Shown: one piece after another, positions 25,799-34,819 of the stretch
Layout of the letters: each line of letters begins with the position of its first letter
Position numbering within the stretch: the first letter of the stretch is position 1
Source of the DNA: Alteromonas australica
Lineage (GTDB): Bacteria; Pseudomonadota; Gammaproteobacteria; Enterobacterales; Alteromonadaceae
Length of the DNA stretch: 64,000 nt
Reading direction: 5' to 3'
NCBI RefSeq assembly: GCF_000730385.1
Contig: NZ_CP008849.1
Span: 3,782,001 to 3,846,000, forward strand
Made by a program: the position numbers and the translations under genes
Notes under the pieces: generated by a model
The model's database searches: none
Seen by the model: only the letters and a program-made list of their open reading frames with translations
Told to the model about the DNA's origin: nothing

Positions 25799-25819
25799 AA
25801 GGAGGTTAAGTTGTCCTCC
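25799..25819 (+). promoter_or_regulatory. Stem-loop carrying a Shine-Dalgarno-like stem between precursor and ligase
   Basis: GGAGG (25801-25805) pairs with CCTCC (25815-25819) around a 9-base loop, five bases after the precursor stop. The 5' arm lies in AAGGAGGT, a perfect anti-16S match with no proper ORF behind it. A stem-loop here could stabilise precursor mRNA or damp transcription into the ligase gene. Confidence 0.35.
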
Positions 25820-25845
25820 ATGTTATATTTTACCTAGGAATCTCT

Positions 25846-26763
25846 ATGCAAATTGCATTACTTGGAAGTGAAAACGAGCCACAGGTAATCCATGTGGCTA
25901 GTGCATTAAAATCAGAAGGACATGAGCCTATCATCGTCAATACTCAATATTTTGGAAAACATTGGCAGCTTACCTATGACCCCGATTTCCATGACGGTCT
26001 ATTGCATTTTTTAGACAGTTATCCCCTTGATAATAACCGCATGACCTTATCAGAAGTGCATGCAGTTTACTGGCATCAATACCTCCCGCCGGCAATGCCC
26101 CATGAAGATCCTAAACAAGCACAATGGATTGATCAGGAAGTTACCAGCGCTTTGCTATGCTGGTTTAACTTTAGCGACATTAAGTGGGTAAACGGCATCT
26201 CAGCCATTCGTGCACACCAATGCAAACCGTCTCAAATGCAGGTGGCTGCGCACTTAGGTGCCCATTTACCCTATACCTTTGTGGGCAACTCTGAAATTGC
26301 CGCCTTTCAATTTTGCAACAACATGGGAGAGGTCATTTACAAACCCATTAGAGGGGGGGAAACCACACACTTTTTACACAAAGGGACACAACTTAGACAT
26401 CAGTTGTCGCAACTTTTACTCTCTCGCCCTGTTATGTTGCAAGCGTATGTACCGGGAATAAATATACGCAGTTATGTCTTTGGCGATGAAGTGTTAAGTG
26501 TGCAAATAGAAAGTCATGATACGCAAACTGCTGAAAGCCAGCACCATAAACCCCTTATCGTCATCACGCCGGCAGATATTCAACGGCTATGCGTGGCTAT
26601 TTGTAAAGGCTTAGATATGCATTGGTGCACTATCAACTGGCGTAAAACAGCCAAAGGAGACTACTTCTTTTTAGATGCTGATCCCTGCCCTGACTTTCTC
26701 ACGATTGAGAATCAAACCGGCATGGATATGACAGGGCGACTTATTAAGGTACTGACTCAATAA
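25846..26763 (+). CDS. RimK-like ATP-grasp peptide ligase (graspetide-synthetase-like)
   Basis: A 305-residue ATP-grasp protein. The pre-ATP-grasp domain (about 1-110) opens IALLGSENEPQVIHVASAL. The ATP-binding lysine segment is VIYKPIRGGE. LQAYVPGINIRSYVFGDEVL corresponds to the 'QEYIPGxxxRVxVxGdev' strand of the family. The C-terminal metal site is YFFLDADPCPDF, followed by IENQTGMDM. Such enzymes join side-chain carboxylates to hydroxyls or amines in graspetides (microviridin MvdC/MvdD type). The usual metal ligands D...E-x-N appear as N (INWR) and D-x-D (DADP), which is unusual. It has its own TAGGAA site. It is the last gene of the cassette, convergent with hslU. Confidence 0.82.
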   Translation: MQIALLGSENEPQVIHVASALKSEGHEPIIVNTQYFGKHWQLTYDPDFHDGLLHFLDSYPLDNNRMTLSEVHAVYWHQYLPPAMPHEDPKQAQWIDQEVTSALLCWFNFSDIKWVNGISAIRAHQCKPSQMQVAAHLGAHLPYTFVGNSEIAAFQFCNNMGEVIYKPIRGGETTHFLHKGTQLRHQLSQLLLSRPVMLQAYVPGINIRSYVFGDEVLSVQIESHDTQTAESQHHKPLIVITPADIQRLCVAICKGLDMHWCTINWRKTAKGDYFFLDADPCPDFLTIENQTGMDMTGRLIKVLTQ

Positions 26764-26792
26764 GCCCCCCTGCTAGAGGCCGTTTGTTGCGG

Positions 26793-26816
26793 TTTATCTT
26801 GTTACTACAAGATAAA
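26793..26816. other. Stem-loop between convergent ligase and hslU genes
   Basis: Perfect 10-bp repeat TTTATCTTGT / ACAAGATAAA with a TACT loop, overlapping the last codons of hslU. No T-run follows on either strand, so it is a weak terminator candidate or an mRNA 3'-end protector. Confidence 0.35.
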
Positions 26817-28133
26817 GCGGGATAAATCTTCGTTATCAACCAGGCTTTCTAAATGACTATTTACATAGTCAGCGTCGATAACGAATGACTCTCCGCTTTT
26901 TTCTGAGGCATCAAAAGAAATGTCTTCCATGAGGCGCTCTAATACAGTGTGTAAACGACGTGCACCAATGTTTTCGGTGCGCTCGTTCACCTGCCATGCC
27001 GCTTCTGCAATACGCTGAATACCTGATTCAGCGAATTCTACATCTACCCCTTCTGTCTTCATCAGCGCCTTGTACTGGGCCGTTAGCGACGCATTAGGTT
27101 CGGTAAGAATACGGGTGAAATCTCCAACCTTCAACGCAGATAACTCCACGCGAATGGGCAAGCGCCCCTGCAGTTCAGGAATAAGATCTGATGGCTTGCT
27201 CATTTGGAATGCACCAGAAGCAATAAACAAAATGTGGTCTGTTTTAACCATTCCATGCTTCGTTGAAACCGTTGAGCCCTCGACTAAAGGCAGTAAGTCG
27301 CGCTGCACACCTTCGCGAGAAACATCACCCGAGGTATTGCCTTCTCGCTTACAGATTTTGTCGATTTCATCCACAAACACAATGCCGTGTTGCTCTACTG
27401 ATTCAATGGCTTTTTCTTTCAAGTCTTCTTGATTCACAAGGCGAGCAGCTTCTTCTTCAATCAAAAGCTTGAACGCATCCTTAATCTTCAGCTTTTTCTT
27501 TTTGCTTTGTGAGCCAGACAGGTTTTGGAACATGCCTTGAAGCTGGTTGGTCATTTCTTCCATGCCCGGCGGCGCCATAATTTCTACGCCCACTTGAGGC
27601 AAAGCAACATCAATTTCAATTTCTTTGTCGTCGAGTTCGCCCTGACGTAGCTTCTTGCGAAACGCTTGGCGTGTGCCGCGATCTTCCACTTCCTCTTTTT
27701 TGCCCCATGCATCTTCAGGCGGGGGGATCAACACATCAAGAATGCGATCTTCCGCGGCTTCTTCGGCGCGAAACTTCACTTTTTTCATTTCGTTTTCTTT
27801 GGTCATCTTAACGGCAATATCAGCAAGATCACGAATGATGGTTTCTACTTCTTTCCCTACATAGCCTACTTCGGTGAACTTCGTGGCTTCAACCTTAATG
27901 AAAGGCGCATTCGCGAGTTTTGCTAATCGACGAGCTATCTCGGTTTTACCCACACCAGTGGGGCCAATCATCAATATGTTTTTAGGCGTCACTTCTTGAC
28001 GAAGCTCTGGCTCAAGTTGCATACGACGCCAGCGGTTTCGCAGCGCGATAGAGACCGCACGTTTGGCATCTTGCTGACCGATTATATGACGGTCCAGTTC
28101 ATGAACAATTTCTCTTGGTGTCATTTCAGACAT
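26805..28133 (-). CDS. hslU: HslU, ATPase subunit of the HslUV protease
   Basis: A 442-residue AAA+ unfoldase that feeds substrates to HslV. Walker A is [16 protein letters not shown] and Walker B is GIVFVDEID. The pore motif region [21 protein letters not shown] is present. The inserted I-domain spans about 110-240, with sensor 2 at [10 protein letters not shown]. The C-terminal tail RFIL, which docks into HslV, is intact. It lies 67 bases after hslV in a heat-shock operon under the sigma-32 promoter at 28804-28831. Confidence 0.98.
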   Translation of the reverse strand: MSEMTPREIVHELDRHIIGQQDAKRAVSIALRNRWRRMQLEPELRQEVTPKNILMIGPTGVGKTEIARRLAKLANAPFIKVEATKFTEVGYVGKEVETIIRDLADIAVKMTKENEMKKVKFRAEEAAEDRILDVLIPPPEDAWGKKEEVEDRGTRQAFRKKLRQGELDDKEIEIDVALPQVGVEIMAPPGMEEMTNQLQGMFQNLSGSQSKKKKLKIKDAFKLLIEEEAARLVNQEDLKEKAIESVEQHGIVFVDEIDKICKREGNTSGDVSREGVQRDLLPLVEGSTVSTKHGMVKTDHILFIASGAFQMSKPSDLIPELQGRLPIRVELSALKVGDFTRILTEPNASLTAQYKALMKTEGVDVEFAESGIQRIAEAAWQVNERTENIGARRLHTVLERLMEDISFDASEKSGESFVIDADYVNSHLESLVDNEDLSRFIL

Positions 28134-28200
28134 GCATAAACCCTTTTCATTTGGTGTTTGTGTTACACAAACATAGGTGAAGGCGTTGGTTCGCTTTCAC

Positions 28201-28725
28201 TTAGTAATCAAGTACATCTATCGTTTGGCTGTGATTGGTGAATACACAGATGTCGCCCGCAATGGTTAAACTTTTCTCGGCAATGTCTTTTGCACTTAAT
28301 TCAGTATTGTCTAATAGTGCGGTTGCGGCCGCTTGGGCATAGTTTCCACCTGAACCAATCGCTATCAAGTCTTGCTCCGGTTGCACTACATCACCATTAC
28401 CCGTAATGATGAAAGAAGCCGTTTCGTCTGCCACGGCAAGTAGGGCTTCAAGTTTCCTTAGCATTCGGTCAGTTCGCCAATCTTTCGCTAATTCTACCGC
28501 TGCCTTGGTTAAATGCCCTTGGTGTGCTTCAAGCTTAGCCTCAAAACGCTCAAAAAGCGTAAAGGCGTCTGCTGTACCACCCGCAAAGCCCGCTAATATT
28601 TTATCGTGGTATAAGCGACGCACTTTTCGGGCGTTACCTTTCATCACTGTATTACCCAGTGACACCTGGCCATCACCAGCCATCACTACTTGATTTCCAC
28701 GTCGTACAGATACAATCGTTGTCAC
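28201..28725 (-). CDS. hslV: HslV, proteolytic subunit of HslUV
   Basis: A 174-residue threonine protease of the proteasome beta-type fold. After removal of Met1, Thr2 of MTTIVSVRR is the N-terminal nucleophile. Also visible are [13 protein letters not shown], the active-site lysine region ARKVRRLY and [15 protein letters not shown]. The length is standard. It is the first gene of hslVU. Confidence 0.98.
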   Translation of the reverse strand: MTTIVSVRRGNQVVMAGDGQVSLGNTVMKGNARKVRRLYHDKILAGFAGGTADAFTLFERFEAKLEAHQGHLTKAAVELAKDWRTDRMLRKLEALLAVADETASFIITGNGDVVQPEQDLIAIGSGGNYAQAAATALLDNTELSAKDIAEKSLTIAGDICVFTNHSQTIDVLDY

Positions 28726-28803
28726 GTTTATTCCCCGTTTCTCTGGGTGCGCCAGCCTAGAAAAGATTCAAATTGGCTAACACATATAAATCCAATAATT
28801 CAT

Positions 28804-28831
28804 AAGTGGGGGATGGCTGGGTAATTTCAAG
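28804..28831 (-). promoter_or_regulatory. Sigma-32 heat-shock promoter of hslVU
   Basis: On the minus strand CTTGAAA (28831-28825), a 13-base spacer and CCCCACTT (28811-28804) match the sigma-32 consensus CTTGAAA-N11-16-CCCCATnT with one mismatch. It lies about 80 bases before the hslV start. The sigma factor itself is encoded at 40453-41307. Confidence 0.75.
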
Positions 28832-28901
28832 GGGGAAAGACACGAGGATTAAACCCAGGCTTGTGGCCGAATGCGGTCACAAGCCTTGGCAGTAAGAAGG
28901 G

Positions 28902-29480
28902 TTATAAATTCCAGTACCAGATTTGACAGGTCGCAATATTGACTTTGCGTAAGCTGTGTTTGGCTTTTTCAGCGTCGCGTTTTGACTCGTATGGCCCCAA
29001 GATAACGCGGAACCAATCACCGTTACTACCACTACTGTGTCGAATGAGTGCTTCAAGCCCTTGAAACGCAATTTTCGCTTTCATTTCTTCCGCCTGTGCT
29101 CGTGTTCTAAATGACGCGCATTGCATTAAATAGCGTTTGTCCGATTTTTCTTGTGCTTCCACGTCAACTTCAACTTCATACCCTGGCAAAGTACGAATAT
29201 ATTCCCATTCTTCTTCTGGCAGTTCAGGTAAGGCTTCTTCGGTGGGCGCAACGGGACGCGCTATTTCTGTATCAACTTCAGTGCTAGCGTTGTCTTTAAT
29301 TGACCATAAGAACACGCCAAACCCTATAAGCAGCACCACCACAATAACGAGGCGTACGATAGGAAACGACGCGACAGCACCTTGTTTAGATTGTTGAACC
29401 TGCTTGCGCTGGTTATTTTTATTGTTGGGTTTCTTCTTTTGTGGCGGTCGGCCACGAGAGACATAATCGCGTTGAGCCAT
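28902..29480 (-). CDS. ftsN: FtsN-like SPOR-domain cell division protein
   Basis: A 192-residue bitopic inner-membrane protein. A basic cytoplasmic N-terminus (RGRPPQKKKPNNKNN) leads to a membrane segment (about 43-63) and an acidic periplasmic linker. The C-terminal SPOR domain (about 112-190: YLMQCASFRTRAQAEEMKAK ... WFRVILGPYESKRDAEKAK) binds denuded septal peptidoglycan. FtsN activates septal synthesis. It is shorter than E. coli FtsN (319), mostly in the linker. The position just upstream of hslVU matches the E. coli ftsN-hslV-hslU order. Confidence 0.88.
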   Translation of the reverse strand: MAQRDYVSRGRPPQKKKPNNKNNQRKQVQQSKQGAVASFPIVRLVIVVVLLIGFGVFLWSIKDNASTEVDTEIARPVAPTEEALPELPEEEWEYIRTLPGYEVEVDVEAQEKSDKRYLMQCASFRTRAQAEEMKAKIAFQGLEALIRHSSGSNGDWFRVILGPYESKRDAEKAKHSLRKVNIATCQIWYWNL

Positions 29481-29608
29481 GGGTGGCAGATTTCCTACTT
29501 CTTATGGTTTTATCGTTATCGTAAAAGGGTGATGCACGCAACACGGCCAGGCTAAGGGTTACGTGTGTACCTTTGCACACGAAGTTTATCGCAAACACCA
29601 CTTGGGTG

Positions 29609-31798
29609 CTAACTGAAATCGGTAGGATCAATATCCACCGACCAACGCACTTTAGCCGCATCAGGTAGTGCCTGCATGTAAGGCAGTGCCACCCGTAAGC
29701 CATGATGAAGCGGGCCGCGCTTTTCATTGCTACACACTAACATAAACCGGTAACGCCCTTGTCGCTTTTCCATTAAACAAGGAAATGGGCCCGCCACACT
29801 GGGGCTGGTAGACCCTGACGGCATGAGAATGTGCTTACATTGCTGTAAAAAACGAAAGACTAACGCGCTGTCTGTGGCTTCCGCACGAATGACAATTTGA
29901 CTAATATAAGGCGGCAAACCTGCTGCCTTTCTTTCCATTAATGCATGGCGAGCAAAGTGGGCATAGCCATTGTTGACCAAATCTTGCAACAACGGATGAT
30001 GAGGGTTGTGGGTTTGTAACCACATTTCTCCGGGTTTACTGGCTCTTCCCGCTCGCCCCGCTAACTGGGTAACCAATTGCGCTAACTTTTCTGCGGCTCT
30101 AAAATCAGCACTGAACAAGGCCCCGTCACAATCGAGAACCACCACCAGTGTCACGTGAGGAAAATGGTGGCCTTTCGATAAAATTTGAGTGCCAACGAGT
30201 AACTGGTATTCACGATTATTAATAGCATCCAGGGTGGTGTGTAATTTGTCTTTCCCCCTTATGGTATCGCTGTCTATTCGCACTTGTTTGGCGTCGGGGA
30301 AAAGCGTTTCAAGGCCCTTTTCTACTTGCTCTGTGCCGGTGCCCGCCGTCACTAATTCAGTACTGTGACACACTTCACAATGACGTGGAATGGCTCTGGT
30401 TGCTGCACAGTGGTGACATTGCAATCGATTTTGCGATTTATGCACCGTATAGGGTTTATCACAACGCTTACAGGTAACGGTTTCCCCGCAGTGATGGCAT
30501 AACATGGCAGGCGCATAACCTCGACGATTAACAAAAACCAGAATTTGGTTTCCTGCATTAACGTGTTGGCGCATCAGTGTCAGCATGCCTTCGGTAATGC
30601 CATAATGAACAGGTTGGTCTCGGGCATCGAGTAAATGTTGTTGCGTACGTTGAGCGCCACCCGCGCGTTGGGTGAGTTGCAGGTGAGTATAACGGCCAGA
30701 AAGGGCATTATTGAGGGTTTCCAGTGCCGGTGTGGCACTTCCCAGCAGTAAGGGAATGTTTTCTTCTTTCGCCCTGACGGCGGCTAAATCTCGGGCGTGA
30801 TACCGTAATCCATCTTGCTGTTTAAAAGACTCATCATGCTCTTCGTCGACAATAATCATGCCCAAGGCTTTAAACGGTGTAAAAATAGCAGAGCGGGTGC
30901 CAATAATAATGCCTAGCTCACCGGCTTTCGCCCGCTGCCATACTAACAACCTTGCCGAATCTGTGAGTTGAGAATGAAGTACCCCCACGGCAATGGAAAA
31001 ACGTTTTTCAAAACGCGCCACCGTTTGTGGTGTCAGCCCAATTTCGGGCACCAAAATAAGCACTTGCTGCTTTGCGGCCAATAAGGGCGCAATAGCCTGT
31101 AAATACACTTCGGTTTTGCCACTGCCTGTGACACCTTCTAGCAAACTAATCACAAAACGATGATGTTGTTGGTTTAGTGCAGCAATGGCTACCGCTTGTT
31201 CCTTGTCAGGTACCGGTGTCGCGCTTACCTTTAAATGAGATACATAATCAAAGGGTGTAAACGAAGGCATTACCTCTTTCATTTCCACCAACCCTTTTTC
31301 GATTAGGGCTTTTACCCCAGTGGGCGAAAACGCTTTTCTCGCTTCTGTGGCTATCATGGGTGATTTTTTCAGCGCGTCTAAACAGGCAAGTTGTTTTGGT
31401 GCCCGCTGCAACTTCGCCTGTTCACACATGTACCCGTCTTCTGTTGCAAAGAGGTAAGCCTGTTTGGATGGCTGCGCCGATTCGCCTTTGCGCAGCAACA
31501 CGGGCAGCATGGCATGCAGTACTTCGCCCGGGGCATGATGATAATATTGCCAAAGCCACTGCGCCATTTTCATCAGTACACCATCAATCACCGGCGTGTC
31601 GTCTATGACCTTCTCGATGGGCTTAATTTTGTTGATATTCTCAACGTCGGCCTCGTTTTGCTGTGCTACCACTACGCCAATTAACGACCGCGGCCCAAAG
31701 GGAACAGCCACTCGAACACCACTAGGCAATGCAACCGCGTGTTGATAGGTGAACAATTGGCGAATGGGTACAGGTACCGCGACCTGAATAAATACCAT
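29609..31798 (-). CDS. priA: PriA, primosomal replication-restart helicase
   Basis: A 729-residue DEAH-type 3'-5' helicase that reloads the replisome at stalled forks. The N-terminal 3' DNA-binding domain starts VFIQVAVPVPIRQLFTY. Walker A is LLEGVTGSGKTEVYLQ and the DEAH-type box is IIVDEEHDESFKQQDGLRYH. The zinc region has paired Cys motifs (CHHCGETVTCKRCDKPY, CHHC, CEVCHS). Helicase motifs V and VI are GTQILSKGHHFPHV and QLAGRAGRASKPG. Length matches E. coli (732). It is divergent from rpmE, as in E. coli. Confidence 0.97.
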   Translation of the reverse strand: MVFIQVAVPVPIRQLFTYQHAVALPSGVRVAVPFGPRSLIGVVVAQQNEADVENINKIKPIEKVIDDTPVIDGVLMKMAQWLWQYYHHAPGEVLHAMLPVLLRKGESAQPSKQAYLFATEDGYMCEQAKLQRAPKQLACLDALKKSPMIATEARKAFSPTGVKALIEKGLVEMKEVMPSFTPFDYVSHLKVSATPVPDKEQAVAIAALNQQHHRFVISLLEGVTGSGKTEVYLQAIAPLLAAKQQVLILVPEIGLTPQTVARFEKRFSIAVGVLHSQLTDSARLLVWQRAKAGELGIIIGTRSAIFTPFKALGMIIVDEEHDESFKQQDGLRYHARDLAAVRAKEENIPLLLGSATPALETLNNALSGRYTHLQLTQRAGGAQRTQQHLLDARDQPVHYGITEGMLTLMRQHVNAGNQILVFVNRRGYAPAMLCHHCGETVTCKRCDKPYTVHKSQNRLQCHHCAATRAIPRHCEVCHSTELVTAGTGTEQVEKGLETLFPDAKQVRIDSDTIRGKDKLHTTLDAINNREYQLLVGTQILSKGHHFPHVTLVVVLDCDGALFSADFRAAEKLAQLVTQLAGRAGRASKPGEMWLQTHNPHHPLLQDLVNNGYAHFARHALMERKAAGLPPYISQIVIRAEATDSALVFRFLQQCKHILMPSGSTSPSVAGPFPCLMEKRQGRYRFMLVCSNEKRGPLHHGLRVALPYMQALPDAAKVRWSVDIDPTDFS

Positions 31799-31951
31799 GA
31801 AGATTAAGCCTTACTAATGTGAATACAGAGAAGTAACCCTGTGTATGATCTGGTATTTCTGGAGAATGTCAAACGTACTAGCTTGTCATGTCGCATGTTA
31901 GCTTCTGTTGCTATCCATAGGCTAATTGCTTACTGAATAAACAAAAATAGC

Positions 31952-31980
31952 TTGATTGCGCAGCCCTCTTCCTTTAATAT
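31952..31980 (+). promoter_or_regulatory. rpmE promoter
   Basis: TTGATT (31952-31957), a 17-base spacer and TAATAT (31975-31980) read toward rpmE. They would give a leader of about 110 bases. Confidence 0.4.
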
Positions 31981-32039
31981 GCGCCGCTCTTTTTACGGCT
32001 GCCTGCACTTATGCGGTCGGTCATTTGAATATTAAGTTA

Positions 32040-32075
32040 CGTATGGTGTGCAACTTCGGGTTGTATAGCGATACG
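32040..32075 (+). promoter_or_regulatory. Folded rpmE 5' leader, possible L31 autoregulatory site
   Basis: The arms CGTAT (32040-32044) / ATACG (32071-32075) enclose CAAC-TTCGG-GTTG (32051-32063). The structure stands 22 bases before the rpmE start. E. coli rpmE is known to be autoregulated through its 5' leader. That this hairpin serves the same purpose is inference from position. Confidence 0.35.
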
Positions 32076-32097
32076 GCCTTTTACGTGAGGTAATCCC

Positions 32098-32310
32098 ATG
32101 AAACAAGGTATCCACCCAGAATACACTGAAATTAAAGCGTCTTGCTCTTGTGGTAACGTGATGAACATCCGTTCTACACTTGGTAAAGACATCAACCTAG
32201 ACGTTTGTTCTTCTTGCCACCCTTTCTACACTGGTAAGCAGCGTAACGTTGACACAGGTGGTCGTGTTGATCGCTTTAAGAAGCGTTTTGGTGCATTGGG
32301 CAAAAAGTAA
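32098..32310 (+). CDS. rpmE: 50S ribosomal protein L31 (zinc-binding type)
   Basis: A 70-residue bL31 that bridges the ribosomal subunits. The four zinc cysteines are present (SCSCGN, and [12 protein letters not shown]), so this is the C+ form. A C-minus paralog for zinc limitation may exist elsewhere. It ends with the basic [10 protein letters not shown] tail. The strong intrinsic terminator at 32329-32356 makes it monocistronic. Confidence 0.98.
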   Translation: MKQGIHPEYTEIKASCSCGNVMNIRSTLGKDINLDVCSSCHPFYTGKQRNVDTGGRVDRFKKRFGALGKK

Positions 32311-32328
32311 GCCTGATACCCTTTTCGC

Positions 32329-32356
32329 AAAAAAGCGCCTTTATGGCGCTTTTTTT
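32329..32356 (+). terminator. Intrinsic terminator after rpmE
   Basis: AAAAAGCGCC (32330-32339) / GGCGCTTTTT (32345-32354) with a 5-base loop and extended T-run. Confidence 0.85.
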
Positions 32357-32392
32357 ATACATTAAATATACTATTTAAAAAAAGACGTGCGA

Positions 32393-32707
32393 TTAATGCA
32401 CACTCCCTTTTTGTAAATGCTTCGCCCAATTGCCGCCACTTCGTTCATTGCACGCTTGTTCACTTTCAAATCGAAAACTTTTGGCTTCCCCTTTTACGGC
32501 TTCGCAGGCGAATTCCGCAGCTTCTACAAATGCGCTGTACCAACCATTGGAAAGTGCCCTTGCTTTATGTGCCTCGGTTTCAAACACCGCAACAATCTCA
32601 GGTCGACGCCAATGCCCTATATGGGTTAACCACACAAACCCTTCCTGCTTTTGCTTTGCCCATTCACACACATCGGTTAACTGTTCTACCAATCGTTCTT
32701 CAGACAT
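32393..32707 (-). CDS. Small soluble protein, function unknown
   Basis: A 104-residue protein that I cannot assign. It starts MSEERLVEQLTDVCEWAKQK at ATG 32707, preceded by AAGGAG; a longer in-frame start at 32749 lacks this site. It is predicted cytosolic, mixed alpha/beta and Trp-rich (LTHIGHWRRPEIVAVFET). It has two cysteines and a C-terminal GGNWAKHLQKG. It is monocistronic, between rpmE and the malic enzyme gene. The following gap (32708-33087, about 380 bases) shows AT-rich sequence only and no convincing signal. Confidence 0.6.
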   Translation of the reverse strand: MSEERLVEQLTDVCEWAKQKQEGFVWLTHIGHWRRPEIVAVFETEAHKARALSNGWYSAFVEAAEFACEAVKGEAKSFRFESEQACNERSGGNWAKHLQKGSVH

Positions 32708-33087
32708 CACTTTCTCCTTAACACCGCCAGCACATAGATACTGTTTCACAGAAAAATAGAAAAAACGTATAACTTACAAAAACATCATAAATAATGTGAA
32801 TAACTAATATTCGACAAGGTGACTGGTCTTAGGCGTCGTCCTCCCCTACATTGAGTTATGTAAAAAGCTGATCAGATATGTACCACTTAATGGCGTGTGA
32901 TACAGTTGCCACGTGAGAATACGTCAGCAAATTTGCATGCTATCTGGTTCTCATTTAGGCAATTTTTTGCTTCTAATTAATATAAACCATAGCAAAAACT
33001 GGGCAATGACAAAGATAAAAATAACCCCCTTTATCGCTATCTGGTAAACACGTTGCAATAACCCTACATCTAAGGATACGTTTACTC

Positions 33088-34323
33088 ATGTCAGATTTTA
33101 GACAACGCGCACTCGATTATCACGCAAAGCCTACACCAGGAAAAATTCGTGTCGAGCTTTCGAAGCCGGCGGATGGCGTAGATGACTTGGCTCTTGCCTA
33201 CAGCCCTGGCGTAGCGGAGCCGGTGAGAGAAATTGCCGAAGACCCCGACAACGCTTATAAATACACAGCTAAAGGCAATATGGTGGCGGTCATCAGTAAC
33301 GGTACTGCCATTTTAGGATTGGGCAACTTAGGCCCTCTGGCGTCAAAACCCGTGATGGAAGGTAAGGCGCTCCTGTTCAAACGCTTTGCAGGCTTAGATG
33401 CTATCGACATTGAAGTAAAACACCGCACCACTGAAGAGTTCATCAACACGGTGGCCAATATTGCAGATACCTTTGGTGGCATTAATTTAGAAGACATTAA
33501 AGCACCTGAGTGCTTTGAGATTGAGCAAGAATTGATAAAGCGCTGTAAAATCCCGGTGTTTCACGACGACCAGCACGGCACGGCTATTGTAACGGCTGCG
33601 GGTATGTTAAATGCGCTGGAAATTCAGGGCAAAAATATCGAAAGTGCCAAAATAGTCTGTATGGGTGCAGGGGCTGCAGCCGTTGCTTGTATGGAATTAC
33701 TGATTAAATGTGGGGCGCAGCGTGAGCGCATTTATATGCTCGATCGCAAAGGTGTTATCCATACTCGCCGGGAAGATTTAACCGAACACAAAAAGCTGTT
33801 TGCCAACAATACGGATAAACGCACGTTAGAAGACGTAATGGCAGGCGCAGATATCTTTGTTGGGGTATCCGGCCCTGACGTACTTCCACCAGAAGCATTG
33901 GCACTGATGGCGGAAAACCCCGTGGTGTTTGCGTGCTCTAACCCTGACCCTGAAATTAAGCCAGAACTCGCCCATGAAGTTAGGCAAGATCTTATTATGG
34001 CAACGGGACGCTCTGATTACCCTAATCAAGTGAATAACGTGTTGTGTTTTCCCTTTATTTTTCGCGGTGCATTAGATGTACGTGCGAGCGCGATAAACGA
34101 CGAAATGAAAGTTGCCGCGGTAGAAGCGTTGCGCAGTATTACAAAAGAGCCGGTTCCTGAAGAAGTGCTTAAAGCCAGCAATAGTGAAAGTTTGGCGTTC
34201 GGAAAAGAGTACATTATTCCTAAACCTATGGATCCACGCTTATGTGAACGTATCGCCGGCGCTGTCGCCCAAGCGGCGATTGATTCTGGTGTGGCCAGAA
34301 TACCGGGTACCTCTACGGACTAA
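33088..34323 (+). CDS. maeB: Malic enzyme, short form without phosphotransacetylase domain
   Basis: A 411-residue enzyme for oxidative decarboxylation of malate to pyruvate and CO2. The tyrosine/lysine region is LALAYSPGVAEPVREI, followed by the metal segment DIKAPECFEIEQEL and FHDDQHGTAIV. The Rossmann motif is IVCMGAGAAAVACMELL. The sequence resembles the N-terminal half of MaeB-type NADP enzymes. It stops where E. coli MaeB (759 residues) continues into a phosphotransacetylase-like domain, so acetyl-CoA control through that domain is missing. Cofactor preference is not certain. It is monocistronic. Confidence 0.92.
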   Translation: MSDFRQRALDYHAKPTPGKIRVELSKPADGVDDLALAYSPGVAEPVREIAEDPDNAYKYTAKGNMVAVISNGTAILGLGNLGPLASKPVMEGKALLFKRFAGLDAIDIEVKHRTTEEFINTVANIADTFGGINLEDIKAPECFEIEQELIKRCKIPVFHDDQHGTAIVTAAGMLNALEIQGKNIESAKIVCMGAGAAAVACMELLIKCGAQRERIYMLDRKGVIHTRREDLTEHKKLFANNTDKRTLEDVMAGADIFVGVSGPDVLPPEALALMAENPVVFACSNPDPEIKPELAHEVRQDLIMATGRSDYPNQVNNVLCFPFIFRGALDVRASAINDEMKVAAVEALRSITKEPVPEEVLKASNSESLAFGKEYIIPKPMDPRLCERIAGAVAQAAIDSGVARIPGTSTD

Positions 34324-34352
34324 CTTGCTGTCGAGTTAGTCACTAATCTCAA

Positions 34353-34379
34353 CCCATCTAACCCATACGGTTAGATGGG
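34353..34379. other. Perfect 11-bp stem-loop between maeB and metJ
   Basis: CCCATCTAACC / GGTTAGATGGG with a CATAC loop, between two convergent genes. No T-run follows on either strand, so it is probably a 3'-end structure acting with Rho or as an exonuclease block rather than a classic terminator. Confidence 0.5.
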
Positions 34380-34403
34380 GCCCTCTACTAGGCTTATTAA
34401 CGG

Positions 34404-34730
34404 CTAAGATTCTTTTTCATTTTCTACACTGGGGTCTATCCCCATTTCTTCCATAATACGGCGCGCCTCTGCCGGAATACGATTCGGGTTGTCTTTTTTC
34501 AAGTCGTCATCATTGGGCAATGGCTGACCTGTAAATGCGTGTAGAAAAGCTTCACACAACAATTCTGAATTAGTCGCATGTCGAAGGTTATTAATTTGGC
34601 GACGTGTGCGTTCATCCGTTAGCGCTTTAAGCACATTAATTGGAATAGACACAGTGACTTTCTTTACTTGTTCACTTTTTTTGCCATGCTCTGCGTAGGG
34701 GTGAATATAGTTACCGTTCCACTCTGCCAT
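34404..34730 (-). CDS. metJ: MetJ, methionine repressor
   Basis: A 108-residue ribbon-helix-helix repressor using S-adenosylmethionine as corepressor. The DNA-contacting strand [14 protein letters not shown] is followed by the helix region [20 protein letters not shown]. The length is slightly above E. coli (105). It is divergent from metF, and MetJ operator repeats lie in the shared 151-base region. The repressor therefore probably controls metF and perhaps itself. Confidence 0.98.
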   Translation of the reverse strand: MAEWNGNYIHPYAEHGKKSEQVKKVTVSIPINVLKALTDERTRRQINNLRHATNSELLCEAFLHAFTGQPLPNDDDLKKDNPNRIPAEARRIMEEMGIDPSVENEKES

Positions 34731-34819
34731 TATACTAACTCAGTCCACTTTTATTTTATGTTATGAACCGAAATTCTAAACAAGTTCACGAAAAGGTCAA
34801 TTGAGCAGTGTAAACCTCT

